The position numbers and the translations under genes were made by a program. The notes beneath the pieces are model-generated. The model was given only the letters and a program-made list of their open reading frames with translations, searched no databases and was not told where the DNA came from. Below, piece after piece: positions 26,523 through 34,132 of a stretch of DNA of 64,000 bases (the first letter of the stretch is position 1; each line of letters opens with the position of its first letter). The DNA lies in NCBI RefSeq assembly GCF_000714815.1, contig NZ_JMIH01000013.1, positions 114,173-178,172 of the forward strand, read 5' to 3'. The DNA comes from Anditalea andensis. GTDB taxonomy: Bacteria; Bacteroidota; Bacteroidia; Cytophagales; Cyclobacteriaceae.

Positions 26523-28055
26523 TTACAATTCATGCTGATTTTCAGGCCTGTATACCAAATCTAATTTTACTGGAGGTAAATCTGACAGGGATGGCCCGGC
26601 TATCGCCTTTCCGTCACAGTCAAACCTACTCCCATGGCAGCCACAGTCCCATGTCTGATCAGAATCATTCCACTGTACTATACATTTCATGTGTGGGCAT
26701 ACGGGAGTCACAGAATGAATTTTGTGGTTATGGTCCATGCTCACCCCTACTGTCTGATCATTAATCTTGATGATTATGCCTTTTCCAGATGTCAACTCAT
26801 GTAGCTGCTCATTATCCAAGGATATCCGGTCTCCTACCAGGTGCTCCAAAGCGTTGAAATTTTCCTTCAATATGAACGGAATAGCATTGAACTCAACTCT
26901 GGCAGGATTAAATATATGCTGTAAATGATGGTGACCATCGGAAATTAAACTGGAAATCACCATGGCTGAGATAGTACCAAATGTTAATCCATCCCCTGAA
27001 AACCCGGTGGCGATATAAGAATTTACGCCTAAAGGATTTTTTCCTATATATGGAAGATGACTTGCCGGTTCAAAAAACATATCAGACCATGCATAATGTA
27101 TCTTATCTATTCCAAATTTAAAATGAATATATTCTTCCAGCTTTTCAAGTTGCTTTTTCTGATCGTTTTTCTTACCTGTTTTGGAATCAGAGCCTCCTAT
27201 CAGATAGCACCTTTCACCACCTACCTGACAGGGACGTATATAATGGTATGGACTGTCAAAATCATAATAAAGACTTTCTTTAATTTCTGCCTTTGGTTTT
27301 ACCACCATTGCATAGGAATTATAGGGGATCATCTCCATTTGAACCGGATTTATATTCATAGGTGTATGAGTGGCATGTACCATATGATCTGCTATTACAA
27401 AAAAATCACCTATTCTGACATTCCATTTATTCTTAATGTATTCATAATCTTTCACCGGTGAATTTTCAAATACCTTTCCACCTGCAGCTTGAAATGCTTC
27501 AGCCAGCCCCTGTACATACCCCATGCCATCTATCATACCCTGTCCAGATATACTGAAACTGGAAAGTGAACCTTTCAATGAAAGATCCGGAAGCTCCTTG
27601 ATAGGAATGCCTACTTGAAGCATCGCCTCTTTTTCCTTTTCCAAAGTTTCAATTTGCTCGACACGGTCCGCGAAATAAGTAGCAGGCAATACTTCATAAT
27701 TAGCGGCCTGTATATCATGCATTTGGATAAGATTTTCTATAAGCTTTCTGGCTTTTATTGTGGCCATGGCTACTTCGGTAGCTTTTTCTAACCCTTCTTT
27801 TTTGATCAGTTTGTGATAATAAAAATCTATAGCAGAAGTGACATGCCCTGTAGTATAGCCTGTAGTTCCTGACCCCACTTGGTTTCTTTCTACCAAAATG
27901 ACCTTATGACCATTCTTTTGAAGTAATATGGCTGTGGTCAATCCTGTGATTCCTCCTCCTACGACGCAAACATCAGCATCCAGATTACTGGAAATGGATG
28001 GATAACCTGTTTGATTTTTTTTTGATGTCCAAAGTGAATTGCGCTCTTTAATCAT
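26523..28055 (-). CDS. FAD-dependent oxidoreductase with C-terminal Rieske domain
   Basis: This 510-residue protein starts with a DAO-type FAD fold (VCVVGGGITGL near 29-39, ILVERNQVGSGTTGYTTGH), has the late FAD contact IATGFSGDGLTFG, and ends in a Rieske [2Fe-2S] domain with C453-x-H455 and C471-x-x-H474 as cluster ligands. The combination is that of the uncharacterised YhfW-type proteins of Bacillus and many environmental bacteria. No signal peptide is present, so it is cytoplasmic. The electron donor and substrate are not known. It stands with trehalose, ferritin-like and catalase genes, which suggests a role in stress or redox protection; it is divergent from the DUF892 gene. Confidence 0.93.
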   Translation of the reverse strand: MIKERNSLWTSKKNQTGYPSISSNLDADVCVVGGGITGLTTAILLQKNGHKVILVERNQVGSGTTGYTTGHVTSAIDFYYHKLIKKEGLEKATEVAMATIKARKLIENLIQMHDIQAANYEVLPATYFADRVEQIETLEKEKEAMLQVGIPIKELPDLSLKGSLSSFSISGQGMIDGMGYVQGLAEAFQAAGGKVFENSPVKDYEYIKNKWNVRIGDFFVIADHMVHATHTPMNINPVQMEMIPYNSYAMVVKPKAEIKESLYYDFDSPYHYIRPCQVGGERCYLIGGSDSKTGKKNDQKKQLEKLEEYIHFKFGIDKIHYAWSDMFFEPASHLPYIGKNPLGVNSYIATGFSGDGLTFGTISAMVISSLISDGHHHLQHIFNPARVEFNAIPFILKENFNALEHLVGDRISLDNEQLHELTSGKGIIIKINDQTVGVSMDHNHKIHSVTPVCPHMKCIVQWNDSDQTWDCGCHGSRFDCDGKAIAGPSLSDLPPVKLDLVYRPENQHEL

Positions 28056-28510
28056 AATGATCTAATTTTTAAATGGTAATTATATTTGCTTTTACCTGGG
28101 ACTTTTAAGACCTAAGGCTAAAATTGTCCTACATTTAGGGTTATAATTTTGAAACTTATCAGCCAAACTTTGTACCTATTCACGTTTTTATCCATTTCTT
28201 TTAAAAAATGGCGTTTGGATATACCTTAAATACCCTATTTAACACTAAAGAGAATTATAATATCAAAAAACAACAACAGACTGTATCTCTCTTACCTCAT
28301 TACGTAACACTTTTTTATATCAAAAAAAAAATCTTTTCACCTAATACCAAAAAATATATTTGAGAGGAGCTTATAATATATTTTTTTATCAGTTTATACC
28401 TACTTAATTCCTATCAGAAAGTTAAGGAGCAAACCTATCTCTACCCCAAACCATCAAAAGTAATCCGGGAAGTAACTTATTTTTACCAAAATAAAGATAT
28501 AAAGAAATCA
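28056..28510. other. Divergent regulatory region of the stress island
   Basis: About 455 bp lie between the FAD/Rieske gene (minus) and the DUF892 gene (plus). It holds no coding frame of note. A TAnnTTTG-type motif is present at 28355-28362. Poly-A and poly-T runs are frequent. Promoters for both flanking genes should be here. Confidence 0.5.
28355..28362 (+). promoter_or_regulatory. Candidate -7 element for the DUF892 gene
   Basis: TATATTTG fits the Bacteroidota TAnnTTTG -7 consensus. No good TTG is found at -33; the nearest match is a TTTTC at 28334. The implied leader of about 140 nt is long, which lowers certainty. Confidence 0.25.
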
Positions 28511-29107
28511 ATGGTATCTTTTTGGTATTTAAATAAACTTATTAAAAATGATATATCTATGATATTTGAAGACCATCCATCCCCCAAAAAATTAAGTGAT
28601 CAGGATAATCCGGATTTTATCAATTATTTCTTAGAAGAGCTTAAGGGAGTTTTTGGCACCGAAAAAGAACTGTTAGAGTTACTAGGCCGATTCCAAAAAC
28701 AAGCATTCGGACAAGAATTTATTAAAATTCTTGTAAAATACTCACAGCATACCATCAGTAATGTAGAGCGGTTAGAAAATATTTTTGTATTGGCAGATGT
28801 ACCTATTGCCGCCAGTTATTCTAATACCCTTAAGGGTATGACCGAAGATGGTAAAGAGGCAACTTTATCTAATGAACCATCATTAATTAAAGATCTGAAA
28901 TTGGCTACACTCATGGCCCAATTTAATTATTTAAACATCTCACAATATACCCAACTTCATTCTTTGTCCTACAGAATGCAATTAGAAGACATTACAGGAC
29001 TGTTTTTTATCAATCTTCAGGAGGAAAAAAAGATGTGCGATCATTTATCTAGCTGTATCATCAAGGAGGTAATAAATAAATTTCCTGGACTTGGCAGCCA
29101 CTATTAG
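28511..29107 (+). CDS. DUF892/YciF-like ferritin-fold protein
   Basis: A helical protein of up to 198 residues; a second ATG at 28559 would give a 182-residue form that begins nearer the conserved region. The core reads FINYFLEELKGVFGTEKELLELL, then a helix with QHTISNVERLENIF, and a C-terminal helix ending in EEKKMCDHL, the four-helix layout of the DUF892 (YciE/YciF) ferritin-like family. Several Glu and His residues lie at metal-ligand-like places. Family members are stress-induced in enterics and Bacillus, with no settled reaction. It lies beside the Rieske oxidoreductase and a membrane-protein/reductase pair, supporting a stress role. Confidence 0.72.
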   Translation: MVSFWYLNKLIKNDISMIFEDHPSPKKLSDQDNPDFINYFLEELKGVFGTEKELLELLGRFQKQAFGQEFIKILVKYSQHTISNVERLENIFVLADVPIAASYSNTLKGMTEDGKEATLSNEPSLIKDLKLATLMAQFNYLNISQYTQLHSLSYRMQLEDITGLFFINLQEEKKMCDHLSSCIIKEVINKFPGLGSHY

Positions 29108-29366
29108 GTACCCTATCATAGTAGAAATTTAGAAATGCCTTCTACATTCAAAAAATTCTATATCTCAATCATCAAGCTTAAAGCCTCCTTAATTTAAATT
29201 ATTTATATGCCATATTGATCTACCTGCCTTAAATCCCCGGACTACAAATACTATATATTCAGAGGCTATAAAACTGGAAATGAAAATAATGATAACAGAC
29301 CATTCCCAGATAAGTTATACAGCTGTACCGTATGAACGAAATATTTTAACTTAAACCAGTTACACT

Positions 29367-29921
29367 ATGGAAATTTTCCTAAAAGCTAAACATTGGCAGA
29401 TATTTCTTTTTATAGTAGGTATTCCTATACTTATAGAATTATTAGATACTATAATCATTATAGCAGGAAAGGGCGAAGAATTCACTTTCCGGGCTGTGTT
29501 AAGGTTTTTGCTTATTATACCTTTTCTAACATTCTATTTTTGGATTTATTCTGTGGGGTATTTATTAAATAAAAAAATTAAAGGAAAACTTAACACCAAG
29601 TCTGGATATTTTGGCCTAGCTGTATGGACCTCGGCTTTTTCTTTATTTTTTTTATCGATTTTCGTTTTTTTTATTTGGGATGATTGGGAACAGCTCATGA
29701 TCGAAAATAATTTTACATATGTAATATTTGGTGTTGTAGTTTTTCTTGCCTTAGCGACCTTATTGACAGCCCTGAGTTTTATTGCCAAAACCTTGGTTCG
29801 AGCAGAGCGAAATGCCGAAGTAAACTCTTCGGATTTCTATGGTGAATTTGTCATGACTTTATTTTTCCCTATAGGCATTTGGATATTACAGCCCCGTATT
29901 AATAAAATTTACGCTAAATAA
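29367..29921 (+). CDS. Unknown integral membrane protein
   Basis: No named family is recognised. The 184-residue protein has about five hydrophobic segments: 10-32, 42-66, 80-104, 116-142 and 160-176, with a short charged loop (KKIKGKLNTKSG) near 70. The C-terminal motif FFPIGIWILQPRIN recurs in Bacteroidota membrane proteins of unknown role. Its stop is 15 bp from the TTG start of the NmrA-like reductase, so they form one operon. It may serve as a membrane partner, but nothing in the sequence shows catalysis. Confidence 0.75.
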   Translation: MEIFLKAKHWQIFLFIVGIPILIELLDTIIIIAGKGEEFTFRAVLRFLLIIPFLTFYFWIYSVGYLLNKKIKGKLNTKSGYFGLAVWTSAFSLFFLSIFVFFIWDDWEQLMIENNFTYVIFGVVVFLALATLLTALSFIAKTLVRAERNAEVNSSDFYGEFVMTLFFPIGIWILQPRINKIYAK

Positions 29922-29936
29922 ACACCATCAGAATAA

Positions 29937-30806
29937 TTGGGAACGACAGAAAAAATTTTAGTGACAGGTGCCAGCGGCTCATTAGGGCTGGAAGTGTCCA
30001 AGGCCTTACATGCTATGGGACATCCTATCAGGGCAATGATAAACAGTATAGCAGAAATAGATAAATTACTTCCCTACACCCAGGATATTGTCATCGCAGA
30101 TGCTCGAAATCATGAACAGTTACTGGGTATATGTGACGGTATTACTATCCTCATATCGACTGTAGGCAAAAGTGTCAGTTTATTTAAATCCGATCCGGGC
30201 ACATATGATACGATAGATTATCAAGGTAATCTTAATATTCTGAGAGAAGCTGAAAAGAGTGGTGTATCACGGGTTATTTTCACATCCATAATGGGATGTG
30301 GAGAAACAAATCGGTTAAAATTAGCTAAAGTACATTATGATGTAGAGAGATATATAGAAGGTAAATTTAAAGATTTCACCATATTTAGACCCACCGGTTT
30401 TTTTTCAGGTTTAAATGACCTGATCATACTTGGTAAAAGAGGTATAATACCTGTTATAGGCAGGGGTAATTTTAATACTAATTCAATCCATCAGGCCGAT
30501 CTTGCTCTGGCCATCACTAGCAGATTGACTGGTGGGCAAAAAATAATAGAAATCGGCGGTCCGCAGATCCACACAAGATTGGAAATGGCCAAGATGATCA
30601 AAGAAAAAACAGGGGGAAGAATAGTTCACCTTTCACCGAATTTTGCAAAAGCATCAATATCCCTAATATGGCCAATTAAACCCAGTCTTTATCATAATAT
30701 GGACTATTACCGCTATGTGACTACTAGGGACATGACCGGCGGACTACATGGCAACCATAGTTTTAAAGATTATCTGGACAATTTAAACCTAGATGATCTA
30801 CCTTAA
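29937..30806 (+). CDS. NmrA-like NAD(P)-binding reductase (TTG start)
   Basis: The 289-residue protein has a Rossmann N-terminus ILVTGASGSLGLEV with its glycines at 11, 14 and 17, then DYQGNLNILREAEKSGVSRVIFTSI, FTIFRPTGFFSGL and a C-terminal region like atypical SDRs of the NmrA group. No ATG lies upstream in frame; the TTG at 29937 is 10 residues before the loop and is the only sensible start. The active-site Tyr of normal SDRs is not in its usual setting, so it may be a sensor of NAD(P) redox state or a quinone/alcohol reductase. It is the second gene after the membrane protein, within the stress island. Confidence 0.82.
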   Translation: MGTTEKILVTGASGSLGLEVSKALHAMGHPIRAMINSIAEIDKLLPYTQDIVIADARNHEQLLGICDGITILISTVGKSVSLFKSDPGTYDTIDYQGNLNILREAEKSGVSRVIFTSIMGCGETNRLKLAKVHYDVERYIEGKFKDFTIFRPTGFFSGLNDLIILGKRGIIPVIGRGNFNTNSIHQADLALAITSRLTGGQKIIEIGGPQIHTRLEMAKMIKEKTGGRIVHLSPNFAKASISLIWPIKPSLYHNMDYYRYVTTRDMTGGLHGNHSFKDYLDNLNLDDLP

Positions 30807-30903
30807 TAAAACCGTTAGACCTACTATGAGATAACATAATGGTCTTAAAAGAAGTTATTCATCATTACTAATAAACCAATTTTTAATTTAAACTTTTATA
30901 ATC

Positions 30904-31281
30904 ATGGAGAATGGAAATATTATCGGAAAAAAAGTATGGGCCATAGCAGAAGGATATATACCCTCTGGAAGCACAGGCCCTAAACCAGACTTTGAAAGCC
31001 ATGATACGCTATGTGTATTAAACACATCTGACCAGACCGCAAATCTTGAAGTCACCATTTACTTTGAAGATAAAGATCCTGTAGGCCCTTATAAAATGTC
31101 CGTGCCGCCTCAAAGGACAAAGCATTTCCGGTTTAACGAATTTAAGGACCCAGAAGAAGTCCCAAGAGATACCGATTATGCCAGCAAGATCGTATCTGAT
31201 ATCCCTGTGGTAATTCAGTATACACGTTTGGATTCCCGGCAGGCTGAAAATGCCATCTTTACTACAATTGCATATTCATAA
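30904..31281 (+). CDS. Anabaena sensory rhodopsin transducer (ASRT) family protein
   Basis: This 125-residue soluble protein is a close match in order and spacing to ASRT: KKVWAIAEGYIPSGSTGP, ESHDTLCVLNTSD, VTIYFEDKDPVGPY, RTKHFRFNE, VPRDTDYAS and LDSRQAENAIFTTIAYS. ASRT of Anabaena is a tetrameric beta-sandwich that associates with a light-sensing rhodopsin, but the wider family is mostly found without rhodopsins and has been proposed to bind small molecules such as sugars. No rhodopsin gene is in this window. It ends 3 bp before the GH13 gene and is surely co-translated with it, which fits a sugar-linked role better than light sensing. Confidence 0.9.
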   Translation: MENGNIIGKKVWAIAEGYIPSGSTGPKPDFESHDTLCVLNTSDQTANLEVTIYFEDKDPVGPYKMSVPPQRTKHFRFNEFKDPEEVPRDTDYASKIVSDIPVVIQYTRLDSRQAENAIFTTIAYS

Positions 31282-31284
31282 CCT

Positions 31285-32916
31285 ATGAAAAACACTTGGT
31301 ATAAAGATTCCATAGTATATGGAGTCGATATAAAATTATTTCAAGATTCTAATGACAATGGATATGGGGATATTAGAGGCCTTATGTCCCGAATGGATTA
31401 TATAATAGATTTAGGTATAAACACGCTTTGGCTCCAACCATTTTACCCCTCCCCCCTCCGTGATTTCGGCTATGATATTTCTGATTTTCTAGGCATAGAT
31501 CCCCGACTGGGAAACATGGATGATTTCTTAAACCTAATCAAATTATGCGATGAAAACCGGATTAGGGTAATCATAGATTTAGTAATCAACCATACCTCAG
31601 TAGACCATCCATGGTTTATCCAGGCTAAATCGGACAAGGATAGTCCCTATCGCAACTATTATATATGGAGGGACGAAGAACCGGAAAATGAAGAGAAGAA
31701 GGTTATGTTTGAAGGTGTAGAAGATAGTGTGTGGGAATATGTTGCAGAAACGAGTTCTTTCTATTTGCACAGCTACTATAAGGAGCAGGCTGATCTTAAC
31801 ATCGCCAGCCTACAGGTAAGGGAAGAAGTATTTAAAGTTATTAAATTCTGGTTGAACTTGGGAGTATCTGGATTTCGTATAGATGCTGCGCACGCCCTTA
31901 CCGATACTGTATCCAATGATCAAACCACCAAGAATAATCTAAACGAATTTTTAGACGAAATAAGAAAATACACCGAAAACATCAATCCGGATGCTATTCT
32001 TCTGGCCGAAGCAGATGTAGATCCCAAAGATATCCAAGACTATTTTGGTAAAGGGGACCGGATGCACATGCTATTTAATTTCTTCTCCAATCAATATAAT
32101 TTCCTCGCAATGGCAAGGAATTCTGGTGAAGCCTTAGTAAAAGGGCTAGAGCTTACAAAGCATGTTCAATGTAAACACTACCTGAACTTTGTTCGCCATC
32201 ATGATGAACTTAATATCAACCAGCTTGATTCCGACGAGCAAAAAGATGTTCTGGAAAAATTCGCACCAGATGAAAAAATGAGAATATATGGACACGGGGG
32301 CATTAAAAGGCAGCTGGTGCCTATGATGGAGAATGACATAAAAAAAATAAAACTGATGTATGTCAGCATATTCGGCCTGCCCGGTTCTCCTTTGATACAT
32401 TTTGGAGAGGAAATTGGTATGGGCGAAGATCTTAACAGGAAATTGCGATCAGCCGTCCGAATACCCATGCAATGGTCCGATCAAATGCACGGAGGATTTT
32501 CTAAAGCCCCAATAGATAAATTAAACCATAAACCATTGTCCAATGGTGATTACAGTTATTCATATGTGAACGTAGAAAAGCAAGTAGATGATCCTGCATC
32601 ACTTTTGTCCTTCATGAAAAGTTTGATTAAAAAGAGAAAAAGCTGTACTGAAATAGGTCATGGTACATGGGATACCCTTTCTTTGGAAAATGACAAATTA
32701 CTGGCCATCGTCTACCAGGTTGAGGAAAGTAAATTACTCGTAATCTGTAATTTTTCTTCTAAAAAGGAAAAAGGAAAATTAGGCTCCATCATGGAAAATG
32801 ACGATTTAGTGGACCTACTATCTGATAGCGAGTATAAAAAACCCTCCAAATCTATAGAAGTGAATGGATATGGGTATAGGTGGATCAAAGTAGTAAACCA
32901 AGAGAAAATAATCTAA
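31285..32916 (+). CDS. GH13 family enzyme, trehalose-synthase-like
   Basis: This 543-residue cytoplasmic protein is an alpha-amylase-family enzyme with the full catalytic triad: nucleophile Asp200 (FRIDAAHAL), acid/base Glu242 (LLAEADVD) and transition-state Asp307 (VRHHDELN). The N-terminal KDSIVYGVDIKLFQDSNDNG and the sequence NTLWLQPFYPSPLRDFGYDISD resemble trehalose synthase (maltose-trehalose isomerase) and close relatives, and there is no signal peptide, favouring an intracellular isomerase or transferase. Other GH13 activities cannot be excluded. It follows the ASRT homologue by 3 bp; a long structured terminator follows. With OtsAB nearby, both routes to trehalose may be present. Confidence 0.88.
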   Translation: MKNTWYKDSIVYGVDIKLFQDSNDNGYGDIRGLMSRMDYIIDLGINTLWLQPFYPSPLRDFGYDISDFLGIDPRLGNMDDFLNLIKLCDENRIRVIIDLVINHTSVDHPWFIQAKSDKDSPYRNYYIWRDEEPENEEKKVMFEGVEDSVWEYVAETSSFYLHSYYKEQADLNIASLQVREEVFKVIKFWLNLGVSGFRIDAAHALTDTVSNDQTTKNNLNEFLDEIRKYTENINPDAILLAEADVDPKDIQDYFGKGDRMHMLFNFFSNQYNFLAMARNSGEALVKGLELTKHVQCKHYLNFVRHHDELNINQLDSDEQKDVLEKFAPDEKMRIYGHGGIKRQLVPMMENDIKKIKLMYVSIFGLPGSPLIHFGEEIGMGEDLNRKLRSAVRIPMQWSDQMHGGFSKAPIDKLNHKPLSNGDYSYSYVNVEKQVDDPASLLSFMKSLIKKRKSCTEIGHGTWDTLSLENDKLLAIVYQVEESKLLVICNFSSKKEKGKLGSIMENDDLVDLLSDSEYKKPSKSIEVNGYGYRWIKVVNQEKII

Positions 32917-32974
32917 ATCCTAAAACAAAACTGGATTAAAAAAAAAATATTTAGATCACATTATTTATAATTCA

Positions 32975-33045
32975 ATGAAATCGAGCATGACGCAGAACGT
33001 CACACATTGAGATGACTGTAAAAAAGCTCGATTCCATCCCTTTTT
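32975..33045 (+). terminator. Long structured terminator after the ASRT-GH13 operon
   Basis: AATCGAGC at 32979-32986 pairs with GCTCGATT at 33026-33033, and the stem extends outward past one mismatch to 32975/33037. A smaller perfect hairpin (TGACG/CGTCA, 32988-33002) sits inside. The stem is followed by CCCTTTTTC. The branched form is unusual for a simple terminator, so a second role is possible. Confidence 0.5.
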
Positions 33046-33101
33046 CTTCATCACGAGACAATTTATGACCATTAAAACCAATTATAAACAGATGAAATAA
33101 T

Positions 33102-34061
33102 ATGCTAAAGCTAGGCTACCATGTATCACACGAACAGTTTTCTCCATCCAGCCTTCTGGGTTTGGTGGAAAAAGCCGAGGAGGGAGGGTTTCAATTTGCA
33201 TTGTCTTCAGACCATTTTTATCCTTGGAACGAAGCTCAGGGACAGTCTGGATTTGCCTGGTCATGGCTGGGAGCAGCTATGTCACGCACTTCTTTTCCTA
33301 TAGGAGTAGTGACCTGTCCATATCACCGTTATAACCCCGCCATTATCGCCCAAGCTGCGGCTACTTTACTTGATATGTTTCCGGATAGGTTTTTTATGTC
33401 AGTAGGGAGTGGGCAGATGCTTAACGAAGGAATAATAGATAAAATTTGGCCTACAAAAGGGGAAAGAAATAAGGCTCTGGAAGATGCTGTTATGGTAATG
33501 AAAAAATTATGGGATGGTGAGGAGGTATATTATTCAGGCCATTTTAATGTGGTCCAGGCTAAGCTTTACACCCGTCCTTCAAAGCCTCCTGAAATACTGG
33601 GAGCAGCCATTACTCCCATTACGGCAAAGTTCGTATCTTCCTGGGCTGATGGATTGATTACCATTAATAAACCTATGAAGGAAATGGAAGAAATGGTGGA
33701 TGCATATATAAGTGCAGGAGGTAAAAAAGATGCTATGGTCCTTAAATTACAGGTATCTTATGATCCAGACAGAGAAATCGCCCAAAAAACAGCCTTTGAA
33801 CAGTGGAAAACAAACATATTTGGTAGTGATCTTCTGGCACAGATTAGAACACCTAAACAGTTTGAACAAGCAGCGGAATATGTTAGGCCTGAAGATCTAC
33901 ATGACCATGTACATATAGGAAATAATTCGGACTATTTCATAGAAATCATAAAATCCTATCAAGCACTGGGATTTGAAAGGATTTCAATCCATAATGTCAA
34001 TAAAATGCAGGAACCTTTTATAAATTTTTTCTCCAAAGAAGTCCTTCCTTATTGTGATTAG
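33102..34061 (+). CDS. LLM-class flavin/F420-type oxidoreductase
   Basis: This 319-residue protein is a luciferase-like TIM barrel: MLKLGYHVSHEQFSP, FALSSDHFYPWNE, ...GQSGFAWSWLGAAM, YHRYNPAIIAQAAATL and later DGLITINKP. It follows the line of F420-dependent glucose-6-phosphate dehydrogenase relatives, within which a subgroup (TIGR03885) occurs in non-F420 organisms and probably uses FMN. The natural substrate is not known. It is separately terminated from the GH13 gene and convergent with catalase, sharing a bidirectional hairpin. Its place in the stress island hints at a redox-protective function. Confidence 0.88.
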   Translation: MLKLGYHVSHEQFSPSSLLGLVEKAEEGGFQFALSSDHFYPWNEAQGQSGFAWSWLGAAMSRTSFPIGVVTCPYHRYNPAIIAQAAATLLDMFPDRFFMSVGSGQMLNEGIIDKIWPTKGERNKALEDAVMVMKKLWDGEEVYYSGHFNVVQAKLYTRPSKPPEILGAAITPITAKFVSSWADGLITINKPMKEMEEMVDAYISAGGKKDAMVLKLQVSYDPDREIAQKTAFEQWKTNIFGSDLLAQIRTPKQFEQAAEYVRPEDLHDHVHIGNNSDYFIEIIKSYQALGFERISIHNVNKMQEPFINFFSKEVLPYCD

Positions 34062-34085
34062 TTTTATCCATATCATAAGATAAAA

Positions 34086-34119
34086 TTAAAAGAGGTGGAT
34101 TATTACCCACCTCTTTTAA
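34086..34119. terminator. Bidirectional terminator between LLM oxidoreductase and catalase
   Basis: TTAAAAGAGGTGG at 34086-34098 pairs perfectly with CCACCTCTTTTAA at 34107-34119 over an 8-base loop. It lies between two convergent stop codons and has T-rich flanks on both strands. Confidence 0.9.
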
Positions 34120-34132
34120 TGCTTTTGATAGT

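Noticed and set aside
29280..29354. 24-codon frame ahead of the membrane protein gene
   Set aside because: Too short, no conserved pattern and no tight coupling to the next gene.
30904..31281. A light-sensing system based on the ASRT homologue
   Set aside because: No rhodopsin gene or retinal-synthesis gene is visible in the window, and the operon partner is a sugar enzyme.
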